A stretch of DNA of 64,000 nt from Streptococcus hyovaginalis DSM 12219 (GTDB taxonomy: Bacteria; Bacillota; Bacilli; Lactobacillales; Streptococcaceae). A program made the position numbers and the translations under genes. The stretch lies in assembly GCF_000420785.1 (NCBI RefSeq), contig NZ_ATVP01000011.1, forward strand, positions 1 through 64,000. Reading direction: 5' to 3'. Of the stretch, positions 19,679 through 27,636 are shown in pieces. Numbering within the stretch: position 1 is the first letter of the stretch; the number at the start of each line of letters is the position of its first letter. The notes below the pieces were generated by a model that was given only the letters and a program-made list of their open reading frames with translations, searched no databases and was not told the origin of the DNA.

Positions 19679-19989
19679 GGAAGGCGAGAGATTACGAAGA
19701 TATTCATGAGGCGATTTCTTTAGGTCAAAAAACGGTTTTACTGTTTACCGCCGATTGGTGTGGAGATTGTCAATACCTCTATCCACTCCTAGAAGCAATT
19801 GAGGCTGAAAATTCAGAGTTTCATTTCTTACAAATAGATCGTGATGACTTTATGGATTTAGCGCAAAAATGGGATATTTTTGGGATTCCCAGTCTGATTG
19901 TGATAGAAAATGGTCAGGAAATTGGTCGTTTTGTGGATAAAAATCGTAAGACTAAAGAAGAAATCACTACATTTTTGAAAGGATTATAA
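19675..19989 (+). CDS. Thioredoxin-family protein with WCGDC active site
   Basis: A 104-aa thioredoxin fold with redox motif WCGDC, the cis-Pro region FGIPSLIVIENG and the expected end helix. The Asp in the CxxC pair (CGDC rather than CGPC) marks a divergent branch that usually acts on specific partners. No signal peptide, so it is cytoplasmic. Overlaps the DUF4651 gene by 4 nt and is 5 nt before the YtpR gene, forming a three-gene operon. Confidence 0.9.
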   Translation: MRKARDYEDIHEAISLGQKTVLLFTADWCGDCQYLYPLLEAIEAENSEFHFLQIDRDDFMDLAQKWDIFGIPSLIVIENGQEIGRFVDKNRKTKEEITTFLKGL

Positions 19990-19994
19990 TAAAA

Positions 19995-20621
19995 ATGATT
20001 TATACCTATAACAAGGAATACGTCGGTGATGTGCTCATGGTTATTGTTAAGGAAGATAAGGGGCAAAAGGTTGCTGTTGAGCGTCGCGGGAAGATTGCGC
20101 GTGTTTTCCTTGAAGCCTCTGGTGAGACTGTTGCTTGGAATGTTTTTGAAGTCTCTAGCCTGGTTAACCTTGATGGAAATGGTCAGGTCTTTTTGACTGA
20201 GGAGCAGGTAGCTGTTTTGAACTCTGAGTTAGCTAAGGAAGGATTTTCAGAGGAACTTATCGTAGACAACGCGCCTAAGTTTGTTGTCGGGCAAATCCTT
20301 GAAATGGTTGCTCATCCAGACAGTGATCACCTCAATATTTGCCAGGTTCAAGTGGCTGACGATAAGACGGTTCAAATTGTGGCTGGTGCGCCCAATGCAG
20401 CTGTTGGTCTCAAAACGATTGTCGCTCTTCCTGGTGCTATGATGCCGAGTGGTAGTCTTATTTTTCCAGGTAAATTACGAGGGGAAGATAGCTTCGGAAT
20501 GATGTGTAGTCCACGTGAGTTGTCGCTACCAAATGCACCGCAAGTCCGTGGCATCATTGAACTAGATGATAGCGCCGTGGTCGGCGAAGCGCTTGATGTT
20601 GCCAAGCATTGGGGGAGATAG
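19995..20621 (+). CDS. ytpR: YtpR-type tRNA-binding domain protein
   Basis: A 208-aa protein with a C-terminal OB-fold tRNA-binding domain of the PheT N-terminal/Arc1p type (KFVVGQILEMVAHPDSDHLN, then QIVAGAPNA and GMMCSPRELSLPNAP). The N-terminal half is the DUF4479 region that precedes this domain in Firmicutes. Its precise role is not established. Last gene of the DUF4651-thioredoxin-ytpR operon, followed by a terminator. No strong Shine-Dalgarno is seen; the 5-nt gap after the thioredoxin stop suggests coupling. Confidence 0.9.
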   Translation: MIYTYNKEYVGDVLMVIVKEDKGQKVAVERRGKIARVFLEASGETVAWNVFEVSSLVNLDGNGQVFLTEEQVAVLNSELAKEGFSEELIVDNAPKFVVGQILEMVAHPDSDHLNICQVQVADDKTVQIVAGAPNAAVGLKTIVALPGAMMPSGSLIFPGKLRGEDSFGMMCSPRELSLPNAPQVRGIIELDDSAVVGEALDVAKHWGR

Positions 20622-20642
20622 AGGATATAGTGTATAAAGTAG

Positions 20643-20676
20643 AATACTGTTGGATCATTTCCGACAGTATTTTTTT
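20643..20676 (+). terminator. Terminator after ytpR
   Basis: AATACTGTTGGA (20643-20654) pairs with TCCGACAGTATT (20660-20671), followed by T residues. Confidence 0.88.
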
Positions 20677-20700
20677 ATTTCTCCTCCATTCTTTCAAATG

Positions 20701-20711
20701 TTTTTCGAATA
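20701..20711 (+). promoter_or_regulatory. cin-box (SigX/ComX promoter) of ssbB
   Basis: TTTTTCGAATA with core TTCGAATA at 20704-20711, then GATAG, identical over 16 nt to the comGA cin-box at 8766-8781. It lies 20 nt before the ssbB ATG. Both sites share the TTCGAATA variant of the TACGAATA consensus. Confidence 0.8.
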
Positions 20712-20731
20712 GATAGTTAGGAGGAAATCTT

Positions 20732-21124
20732 ATGTATAATAAAACTATTTTGATTGGTCGCTTGGTGGCTACGCCTGAAATGGTGAAGACCTCTAATGAT
20801 AAGTCTGTGGCGCGTGTGACTCTGGCTGTTAATCGTCGTTTTAAGTCTAAAGATGGTGAACGTGAAGCAGATTTTATCAATGTGGTCTTCTGGGGCCGTT
20901 TGGCAGAAACGTTAGCCTCTTATGGCACCAAGGGAAGTTTGATCTCATTGGATGGTGAGCTACGGACACGCTCTTATGAAAAAGATGGGCAAAAGCACTA
21001 TGTGACGGAAGTTATTGGGCATTCTTTCCAACTCTTAGAAAGTCGTGCTCAGCGTGCCATGCGCGAAAACAATGTGGCAGCTGATTTGGCTGATCTTGTT
21101 TTGGAAGAAGATCTGCCTTTCTAA
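20732..21124 (+). CDS. ssbB: Competence-induced single-stranded DNA-binding protein
   Basis: OB-fold SSB that protects incoming single strands during transformation. It starts MYNKTILIGRLVATPEMVKT and holds the conserved DFINVVFWGRLAETLASY. At 130 aa it lacks the long Gly/Gln-rich linker of housekeeping SsbA but keeps an acidic DLPF tip. The cin-box upstream and the short form identify it as the competence paralogue. Monocistronic, AGGAGG before ATG. Confidence 0.93.
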   Translation: MYNKTILIGRLVATPEMVKTSNDKSVARVTLAVNRRFKSKDGEREADFINVVFWGRLAETLASYGTKGSLISLDGELRTRSYEKDGQKHYVTEVIGHSFQLLESRAQRAMRENNVAADLADLVLEEDLPF

Positions 21125-21169
21125 TATCCTAGTGGCTTCCACAACCTCATTTCTTAACTCGGAAGCAAT

Positions 21170-21196
21170 GATCGCATGTTCGTGCGGTCTTTTTTT
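21170..21196 (+). terminator. ssbB terminator
   Basis: GATCGCA (21170-21176) pairs with TGCGGTC (21183-21189, one G-U pair), followed by seven T. Confidence 0.8.
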
Positions 21197-21259
21197 ATGA
21201 CAAATATCACTAGTAAGCCCTTACAAAAAAATGGTATCCTCCTCTAAAGGAGGTTCTGC

Positions 21260-22063
21260 ATGGTTAGTGTTATTTTTAGTGATGTTGATGGCACCTTAAT
21301 TAACGATGAGTTAGAGGTGACGCCTCGGACGCGAAAGGTTTTGTCGGTAGCGGTAGATGAGGGAATTCTGTTTGTGCCTGTTTCGGCTAGAATGCCTGAG
21401 GCGATTAAACCTATTATTGCGGATTTTTTGCCCAAAACACCAATTATTTCTTACAATGGAGCCTTTATTCAAGATGAAAATGGTCATAAAATCAACTCCT
21501 CGCCCATGCCTGTGGCAGTTGGAGTAGCGATTTGCCGTTATTTAGAAAACAAGCATCCAAAGGTTGCATGGAATGTATACAGTGGTGAAGAGTGGCTATC
21601 TCAAAATCGGGAAAACAAATGGATCAAACGTGAGGAAGAAGTTGTAGCTATCGCTTCACAAGAGGCTGATATCACAAAGATCTCAGAACTGTCTGAGATT
21701 CATAAGTTATTATTGATGGGTGATCCTGAGGAGATTTTAACTGTGGAGGCAATTTTAAAAGAAGCTTATCCAGAACTATCTATTGCCAAGTCTTACTCCT
21801 ATTATTTAGAAATCATGGCTTCAGGAATCCAAAAGGGGAGTGCGATTCTGCGGTTGCTTGATTATTATGGAATCGATGTGACAGAGACCCTTGCTTTTGG
21901 GGATAACTACAATGATCTGGACATGTTAGAAACTGTTGGCCAAGGCTATGTGATGGCTAATGGCCCTGAAGCAGTTCGCCAAAAAATAGGCAAGGTAACC
22001 TTGGATAATAATAGCGATGGGATTGCAGAGGTCCTAGAGGGGTTACTGTTTTCACAAAAATAG
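21260..22063 (+). CDS. Cof-type HAD-superfamily phosphatase
   Basis: A 267-aa HAD hydrolase of the Cof/YidA class. Motif I is FSDVDGTLINDE (nucleophile Asp), motif II the VSAR segment, motif III includes the Lys in GIQKGSAI, and motif IV is FGDNYNDLDML. Such enzymes dephosphorylate sugar phosphates or FMN-like metabolites; the substrate cannot be read from the sequence. A Shine-Dalgarno GGAGG (21249-21253) lies in a small hairpin with CCTCC (21238-21242). Confidence 0.92.
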   Translation: MVSVIFSDVDGTLINDELEVTPRTRKVLSVAVDEGILFVPVSARMPEAIKPIIADFLPKTPIISYNGAFIQDENGHKINSSPMPVAVGVAICRYLENKHPKVAWNVYSGEEWLSQNRENKWIKREEEVVAIASQEADITKISELSEIHKLLLMGDPEEILTVEAILKEAYPELSIAKSYSYYLEIMASGIQKGSAILRLLDYYGIDVTETLAFGDNYNDLDMLETVGQGYVMANGPEAVRQKIGKVTLDNNSDGIAEVLEGLLFSQK

Positions 22064-22067
22064 GCTT

Positions 22068-22094
22068 TTGACGGAGTGATAAAAATGATATAAT
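22068..22094 (+). promoter_or_regulatory. Promoter of the sugar-sensing operon
   Basis: TTGACG (22068-22073), 15-bp spacer and extended -10 TGATATAAT (TATAAT at 22089-22094). It drives the binding protein, kinase and response-regulator genes. Confidence 0.65.
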
Positions 22095-22132
22095 CGTCAC
22101 AAATGCTATCGTAGGACAATGATCGGAGAAGT

Positions 22133-23098
22133 ATGCGCTCAATTAAAACGATTTTAGGGTTTTTGTTAACCTTGATGGTTCTGGTTTTAACCACGGTTGT
22201 TTATGTGAATCAAAAGATAGATAAGGTCATGGATAGTCGTTTGAAAGTGGGGACAACTTATATGACCATGAATAATCCCTTTTACCAGATTATCAATGCT
22301 GAAATTGAAAAAGTGATTACTGAAAAAGGGGGAACCGTTTATACGCGAGATCCTGCTTTGAATAGTCAAAAGCAAGTAGAACAAATCCAATACTTCATCG
22401 ATCATAGTATGGATGTGATCATCTTAAATCCGGTCAAAAGCGATGATCCAGCGACACATCGGATGGTGAAAAAGGCAGAGAAATCTGGGATAAAGGTCAT
22501 TGTCGTAGACAGTCAACTTTCTAGTAGTGTTAAGACAACGTCAACCATTGTTTCGGATAATTACCAAGCTGGTGTGCTCCTTGCAGAGAATCTTCTGTCC
22601 AAGCGTGACAATGCTAATATCCTTTTATTGGAGCATCGTGATGCCGTTTCAGGGAATCAGCGCATTCAAGGTTTTGTTGATAGGATTTCTAAGTATGCTC
22701 ATTACCATATTGTTGGACGAGAAGAGAGTCTTGGTCAAACAGAGGTAGCTATGCCAGCTGTGGAGAGTTTTTTGAATGACTCTCAGCCCTTTGACGTGGT
22801 CATGGCTCTCAATGATCTGGCAGCGATTGGAGCTGTAGCGGCTTTGGATAAACATGATGTTAAAGAGTCGGTTTTAGTCTACGGTATTGATGGGTCTCCT
22901 GATATGAAAAGTCTGTTAGATACCACTGATTCGGTGGCAGCAACGGTGGCTCAGTCTCCGATCACTATGGGGCACCAAGCAGCTCGCCTATCTCTTAGAG
23001 CTGCTAAAGGGAAAGCTGTCCCTTCTAAGGTGGTGGTACCGGTGGAGTTGATTACCCAAAAAAACATAGACCGTTATGATCTCAAGGGGTGGCAATAG
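22133..23098 (+). CDS. Membrane-anchored periplasmic-type sugar-binding protein (RbsB-like)
   Basis: A 321-aa type I binding protein. An N-terminal hydrophobic segment (TILGFLLTLMVLVLTTVVYV) has no lipobox Cys, so it probably stays as a membrane anchor. The fold is the ribose/LacI type (PFYQIINAEIEKVITEKGGT, VIILNPVKSDD, GFVDRISKYA, DVVMALNDLAAIGAVAALD, VYGIDGSPD). No ABC transporter genes are nearby; it is followed directly by a histidine kinase, so it most likely presents a sugar to the kinase rather than to a transporter. GGAGAAG before the ATG. Its stop overlaps the kinase GTG. Confidence 0.9.
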   Translation: MRSIKTILGFLLTLMVLVLTTVVYVNQKIDKVMDSRLKVGTTYMTMNNPFYQIINAEIEKVITEKGGTVYTRDPALNSQKQVEQIQYFIDHSMDVIILNPVKSDDPATHRMVKKAEKSGIKVIVVDSQLSSSVKTTSTIVSDNYQAGVLLAENLLSKRDNANILLLEHRDAVSGNQRIQGFVDRISKYAHYHIVGREESLGQTEVAMPAVESFLNDSQPFDVVMALNDLAAIGAVAALDKHDVKESVLVYGIDGSPDMKSLLDTTDSVAATVAQSPITMGHQAARLSLRAAKGKAVPSKVVVPVELITQKNIDRYDLKGWQ

Positions 23099-24402
23099 TG
23101 AAACGATTGAAATTAGTACAGTTTAGCAAATATCTGCTTATGGGAATTAATTTTTTAGCTGTTATTTTCTATGCCTCTGTTTATCTTTTTTCGACACAGT
23201 TAATCAGCAACAGCGGTGATAGTCATGCGCTTCTCGAGAAGTTGACGGCGGTTCCCTACAAGCCGAGTTTCATTTTTATCAGCTCTGTGACCTTCTTTTT
23301 TACCTTAATGGGAGTGATTTGCTATCGTGATTATTTGAAATCTCAAAAATTGAGTGAATTTTGGGACAAGTGGGTTGTTTTTGAGTTACTGACTACCATT
23401 GGATTATTAATCAGTTTACACTTTTCTTATAATGGTTTTCTCCTGTTGGTTTTTGCGGATGTCTTCTATCATTCCAAGGACCTCTATACCTTGCTGGATA
23501 AACGCTATTGGCTGGTCTTTCTTTTTCTTAGTTTTGGTCTGCTTTTGCTGACGGATGTCAATGTTATTTCATCAATTATGCCTTTGCCAGCGGTTGATAC
23601 TTACCTTAGTTTTTTGCCTTTTTACTGGCGTATTTCGCTGATTGTTATCAAAAACTTACTGAATTCTCTGAATTTGATTGTTTTTATTGTGTCATTGATT
23701 TCTTATATCATGTATGCCATCACGGAAAAACACCATCTCGAAGAAGAGGTACGCATGGTGTCTCAAGTCAATGCAGAATTAAATAGCTATATTGCTTTGA
23801 CGGAGAAAATTACAGAAGATAGAGAACGAAAGCGTATCTCGAGGGAAATCCATGATACTTTAGGCCATGCTTTAACGGGTATTTCTGCTGGAATAGATGC
23901 TGTTCGTGTCTTAGTTGATATTAATCCTCAAAAGGCTAAGGAGCAACTAGGGAGTGTTTCTGAAGTTGTGCGAGCAGGCATTGTTGATGTTAGGCGGTCC
24001 TTGAACAAGCTCCGACCGGATGCTCTAGAAGGCAGAACCTTGAAAGATGCTCTTTGCAAAATTATCAAGGAATACCAAGAGATTTCGCAGATTACGATTC
24101 ATTTTTCCTATGAATGGGAGACCATTGACCTCAGTGTTGCAGCTGAGGATGTGATTTTCCGGATCGTACAAGAGTCCATAACGAATTCGGTCCGTCATGG
24201 TCATGCTAGTCAGGTAGATATTCACTTGTATGAAGCAGATGACTACATGATGACCATACAAGATAACGGTGTCGGTGCAGAAGAGATCACTTTTGGTTAT
24301 GGCCTTATGCAAATGCGAGAACGTCTAGCCATTATTGGTGGTTCAGCAAACTTTAATGGCGAACATGGATTTACTACCCAAATTCATCTCCCCAAAGGAT
24401 AA
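23098..24402 (+). CDS. Sensor histidine kinase (NarL/LytS-like, HisKA_3 type)
   Basis: A 434-aa kinase. The N-terminal half has about six membrane segments and little extracellular sequence. A coiled stretch follows, then a HisKA_3 dimerisation domain with phospho-acceptor His252 (RISREIHDTLGHALTGISAG) and an HATPase domain (N-box QESITNSVRHG, G-box DNGVGAEE). I choose GTG 23098 because AAGGGG lies 8 nt upstream and it overlaps the preceding stop (TAGTG); GTG 23089 is possible. With so little outer domain, the kinase probably senses through its neighbours, the two anchored binding proteins. Its partner response regulator is broken here. Confidence 0.92.
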   Translation: MKRLKLVQFSKYLLMGINFLAVIFYASVYLFSTQLISNSGDSHALLEKLTAVPYKPSFIFISSVTFFFTLMGVICYRDYLKSQKLSEFWDKWVVFELLTTIGLLISLHFSYNGFLLLVFADVFYHSKDLYTLLDKRYWLVFLFLSFGLLLLTDVNVISSIMPLPAVDTYLSFLPFYWRISLIVIKNLLNSLNLIVFIVSLISYIMYAITEKHHLEEEVRMVSQVNAELNSYIALTEKITEDRERKRISREIHDTLGHALTGISAGIDAVRVLVDINPQKAKEQLGSVSEVVRAGIVDVRRSLNKLRPDALEGRTLKDALCKIIKEYQEISQITIHFSYEWETIDLSVAAEDVIFRIVQESITNSVRHGHASQVDIHLYEADDYMMTIQDNGVGAEEITFGYGLMQMRERLAIIGGSANFNGEHGFTTQIHLPKG

Positions 24403-24418
24403 AACAAGGAGCAGTTAG

Positions 24419-25099
24419 ATGATAAATGTAATGATAGCAGATGATCAAGAATTGATTCGAGAGTCCCTGTCCATCGTTTTGTCAGCACATGATGATATTA
24501 ATGTTTTAGCCTCTGTCGAAGATGGTTTTTCAGTTTTATCGGCTCTGGAAAAGGCTGTTCCGGACGTGATCTTGATGGATATTCGGATGCCTAGAATGGA
24601 TGGTGTGGTCTGTACCAAAGAGGTTAAGCAACGTTACCCTAAGGTCAAGATCATCATATTAACAACATTTGATGATGATGAGTTTATTTTTTCGGCATTG
24701 AAATATGGCGCCTCGGGCTATCTTTTGAAAGGTGTTTCGATGGACGAACTCTACCATGCCATTCAGACAGTTTATAATGGCGGTGCTATGATTAATCCGG
24801 ATATTGCTACTAAAGTCTTTAAAGCTTTCTCGCAAATTCCTCAACAAGAAACCACCATTACAGTTGACGAGACAGAGATTTCTCATTTGTCCAAAGCAGA
24901 GTGGTGAATCATCCAACAGGTGGGTTTTGGTTTGTCTAATAAGGAAATTTCCCAAAAGTTATTTTTATCTGAAGGCACGGTGAGAAATTACCTGTCTAAC
25001 GTCTTGTCAAAATTAAATTTAAGAGATCGTACACAGCTGGCGATTTGGTCAGTTCAGACGGGTGTGACGACGAAAGACTTTGGGAGAGATGATGGTTAA
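24419..25099 (+). pseudogene. NarL-family response regulator interrupted by TGA before the HTH domain
   Basis: The receiver domain is intact (MINVMIADDQELIRESLSIV, phospho-Asp54 in ILMDIRMPRMDG, Lys and Thr/Ser sites visible). After codon 162 there is TGA (24905-24907) in SKAEW-stop-IIQQVGFG. The frame then continues without further stops through a complete LuxR HTH (LSNKEISQKLFLSEGTVRNY, then LSNVLSKLNLRDRTQLAIW) to TAA at 25097-25099. A CGA-to-TGA change would explain it. The visible product would be a receiver without DNA-binding domain. Alternatives are a sequencing error or read-through. It overlaps the start of the next gene by a few bases. Confidence 0.85.
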
Positions 25100-26390
25100 G
25101 AAAAAATCTTTTAAGATTGCTTTGCTTGTCGTTTTGATCAGCTTTCTTTCTGCTATTCTTTATTGGTTTAGTCGTCCCAAAGAGGTCAAACTTTATTTAG
25201 GTATTCACGAGGGGTCTAGTTGGGATGTCCCACAGGGACAAGACAATCGTGTCTTGGATGACATTATTGACCGTTTTGAGAAAGACCATCCTGGCGTTGA
25301 TGTTGTCTATGAGAGTGGCATTCGTCAGTCTGATTGTTCGGATTGGTTAGCTGAAAAGATGGCCAAAGGAGAGGAGCCAGATCTTTTTATGGTTCCAGAT
25401 AAGGATTTTAACTTACTGGCTTCTCTTGGCTCCTTAAAAAACCTAAAACCATTTGTTAGCAAGAACTTTGACGATGATCGTTTTTATAAGGTGTCCTATC
25501 AAGCGGGTAATTATCATGGTGACCAGTATGCTCTGCCTTTTGAGAGCAATCCGATCATGATGTGTATTAATAAGGATCTGTTAGAAAAGTCGGGGTTTAG
25601 TATTCCAGAGTCCGATTGGAGTGTTACAGATTTTTACAAGATGGCTAAGGCAGTTACCAAAGATGTTGATGGCGATGGGCAATTAGATCAGTTTGGCCTT
25701 GTCGACTATGAGTGGCAAAATGCTATGGCTGCCTATGGGAATCCGATTTTTAATGCTAATGGAGATCAGGTACATCTCAATACCACTGCTACTAAGAACG
25801 CCATGATTCTGATGATGAATTTGACTTCCTTATCTGGCAATTATGAGGTATCAGCTCAGGATTTTGACCAAGGAAAGGTTGTCTTTAGACCCATGACCTT
25901 AGCGGAATACCGGACCTATAAGCCTTATCCTTACCATATCGCCAAATACACAACTTTCGAGTGGACTTGTGTCCCAATGCCAAGTGCAAGAGCAGAATCA
26001 CAGGCGACGCAAGTTGAGACATCGCTCTTTGCTATATCAGATCGTACGAAAAAAGCGGCATTGGCCTGGGAATTGTTGCGATTATTGACTTATGATAATG
26101 ACTCTCAGCAAGCATTGGTCAAACAGTCTCAAGGAGCTTCTGTTTTAAAAACAGTTATGACTTCACAAGAAACGCAACAATTACTACAGGAAGATACTTT
26201 TGGAAGTGATTCTTTAACGGCTCCGATGCTGGATCACACCTTACGAGATGGCTTTAATTTGCCGAAATTTAAACAGTTTAATGCGGTTTATGAGGAGACA
26301 GACTACTTAATTAACCAATCTCTTAAAAATGGCACGATTGAAACAGATCTTGCAATGATTGAAAAGAAACTAGCACAGAGTCTGCGCTGA
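25092..26390 (+). CDS. Membrane-anchored extracellular solute-binding protein (family 1)
   Basis: About 432 aa. A basic start and hydrophobic segment (IALLVVLISFLSAILYWFSR) without a lipobox Cys, then a family 1 sugar-binding fold (FEKDHPGVDVVYESGIRQSD, ALPFESNPIMMCINKDLLEK, LAWELLRLLTYDNDSQQALV) and an EF-hand-like DVDGDGQLDQFG stretch. No permease or ATPase lies beside it, so a sensory rather than a transport role is likely. The start at ATG 25092 has GGGAG 5 nt upstream; ATG 25089 or TTG 25080 are alternatives. Last gene of the sensory operon. Confidence 0.85.
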   Translation: MVKKKSFKIALLVVLISFLSAILYWFSRPKEVKLYLGIHEGSSWDVPQGQDNRVLDDIIDRFEKDHPGVDVVYESGIRQSDCSDWLAEKMAKGEEPDLFMVPDKDFNLLASLGSLKNLKPFVSKNFDDDRFYKVSYQAGNYHGDQYALPFESNPIMMCINKDLLEKSGFSIPESDWSVTDFYKMAKAVTKDVDGDGQLDQFGLVDYEWQNAMAAYGNPIFNANGDQVHLNTTATKNAMILMMNLTSLSGNYEVSAQDFDQGKVVFRPMTLAEYRTYKPYPYHIAKYTTFEWTCVPMPSARAESQATQVETSLFAISDRTKKAALAWELLRLLTYDNDSQQALVKQSQGASVLKTVMTSQETQQLLQEDTFGSDSLTAPMLDHTLRDGFNLPKFKQFNAVYEETDYLINQSLKNGTIETDLAMIEKKLAQSLR

Positions 26391-26486
26391 GTATTGTTAG
26401 CTCGTGTTCTGCTACCAAGTAGTAGAACATAAGTACCTAGTAGTCTTTTCTAATAGGCGATGAAATTTTACTTAACAAAGAGTTTG

Positions 26487-26517
26487 AGGTTGGGCTATGT
26501 GCCTAACCTCTTTTTAA
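26487..26517 (+). terminator. Terminator after the sensory operon
   Basis: GAGGTTGGGC with GCCTAACCTC (centre near 26501), loop TATGT, then T5. A second weaker hairpin (GTTCTGCTA/TAGTAGAAC, about 26407-26430) lies just upstream. Confidence 0.8.
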
Positions 26518-26533
26518 TGTTTCAATGGCGGAT

Positions 26534-26609
26534 ATGACAAATGTCATTTTTTCTGATGACATCTTTCCATATATAAATATGACATCTAGCAATTAAAAAA
26601 CGCTTCCAA
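26534..26609 (+). promoter_or_regulatory. PTS operon control region: ATGACA repeats and cre site
   Basis: Three ATGACA copies start at 26534, 26556 and 26579 (spacing 22 and 23 nt); the first is part of the palindrome ATGACAAATGTCAT and the last two extend to ATGACATCT. A possible -10, TATAAA (26572-26577), lies between copies two and three. AAAAAACGCTTCCAA (26595-26609) matches the CcpA cre consensus on the minus strand except for one base. The repeats could bind the neighbouring response regulator; that link is inference. Confidence 0.6.
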
Positions 26610-26645
26610 AACAACTAGAATAAAGGTAACAAAAGGAGAAAAGAT

Positions 26646-27086
26646 ATGAAGTATTTAGTTCTTGTCAGTCATGGTGGCTTTGCAGAAGGGTTAAAAAGTT
26701 CCTTAGCCATGTTTGCTGAAGATAAGATGGATCAGGTCATTGCAGTAGGGCTCAGAAATGGTTCTTCAGTTGATGAGTTTGCCCTCGAGGTACGATCGGC
26801 TCTTGGGTCTCTTACCCTCGAAGATAGTGTAGTAGTCTTAGCAGACATCGTAGGTGGTAGCCCATTAACAACGGTTTTGGGTGTCTTAGATGAAAAAGGT
26901 TTGTTACTAACAGCGACTGTTTTGGGAGGGATGAACCTTCCTATGGCGGTGACATCGGTTGTTATGAAAGATGCTCTTGAAGGAGATGATTTTGTAGCGG
27001 CTGTACTGCCGGAAGCATCCGCAGCCTTACAAGAATTTAAAGTGGGCACAGAAGATGAAGATGATGTCGAAGACGACGATATCTAA
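26646..27086 (+). CDS. PTS mannose/fructose/sorbose-family IIA component
   Basis: A 146-aa EIIA of the mannose family, which takes phosphate from HPr on His9 (KYLVLVSHGGFAEGL) and passes it to IIB. The conserved DIVGGSPLTTVL segment is present. The acidic tail (EDEDDVEDDDI) is unusual but harmless to the fold. GGAG before the ATG. First gene of a five-gene PTS operon; preceded by a cre site. The substrate cannot be inferred from IIA alone. Confidence 0.95.
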   Translation: MKYLVLVSHGGFAEGLKSSLAMFAEDKMDQVIAVGLRNGSSVDEFALEVRSALGSLTLEDSVVVLADIVGGSPLTTVLGVLDEKGLLLTATVLGGMNLPMAVTSVVMKDALEGDDFVAAVLPEASAALQEFKVGTEDEDDVEDDDI

Positions 27087-27117
27087 TGATTAAGTAAAAA
27101 GAAAAGAGGTAATTATT

Positions 27118-27612
27118 ATGTCAGTGACTTTTGTACGTATTGATGATCGTATGATTCATGGTCAAACCGTAACCCGTTGGGCAAAAGAATACCCTTGTGA
27201 TGGCTTGATTGCGGTTAATGATGCCGCAGCGGCTAATAAGGTCTTGACGCAGGCTTATAAAGGTGCTTCTGATAAAAAAACATTTGTGTGGACAGTCGAT
27301 GCTTTTGGGCAAAAATCACAAAAGGTTTTGGATTCCGATACGCGCTATTTTGTCATTACTAAAAATCCTATAGACATGAAAAAAATCTTGGTAGATCAAG
27401 GTTTTGTACCAGGAGACGTTAAAGAAATTATCGTTGGACCAGCTAACGATCGTCCGGGTGCCATCAAGCTTGGCAACAACCAATCGATTACGCCAGAAGA
27501 AGCAGCTGCTATTGAAGAGATTGAAAAAGCAGGCTATCGTGTCAAATTCCAGCTCTTGCCAGATGTGTCTATTGGCTACTGGTCAGATTTCAGAAGTAAA
27601 TTCGGTTATTAA
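27118..27612 (+). CDS. PTS mannose-family IIB component
   Basis: A 164-aa EIIB with the phospho-acceptor His14 in RIDDRMIHGQTVTRWAKE. It accepts phosphate from IIA and phosphorylates the incoming sugar. Mannose-family IIB proteins are His-phosphorylated, unlike Cys-type IIBs. 31 nt after the IIA gene, AAAGAGG upstream. Confidence 0.95.
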   Translation: MSVTFVRIDDRMIHGQTVTRWAKEYPCDGLIAVNDAAAANKVLTQAYKGASDKKTFVWTVDAFGQKSQKVLDSDTRYFVITKNPIDMKKILVDQGFVPGDVKEIIVGPANDRPGAIKLGNNQSITPEEAAAIEEIEKAGYRVKFQLLPDVSIGYWSDFRSKFGY

Positions 27613-27636
27613 TCATTTTAAAAAAGGAGATAAAAG

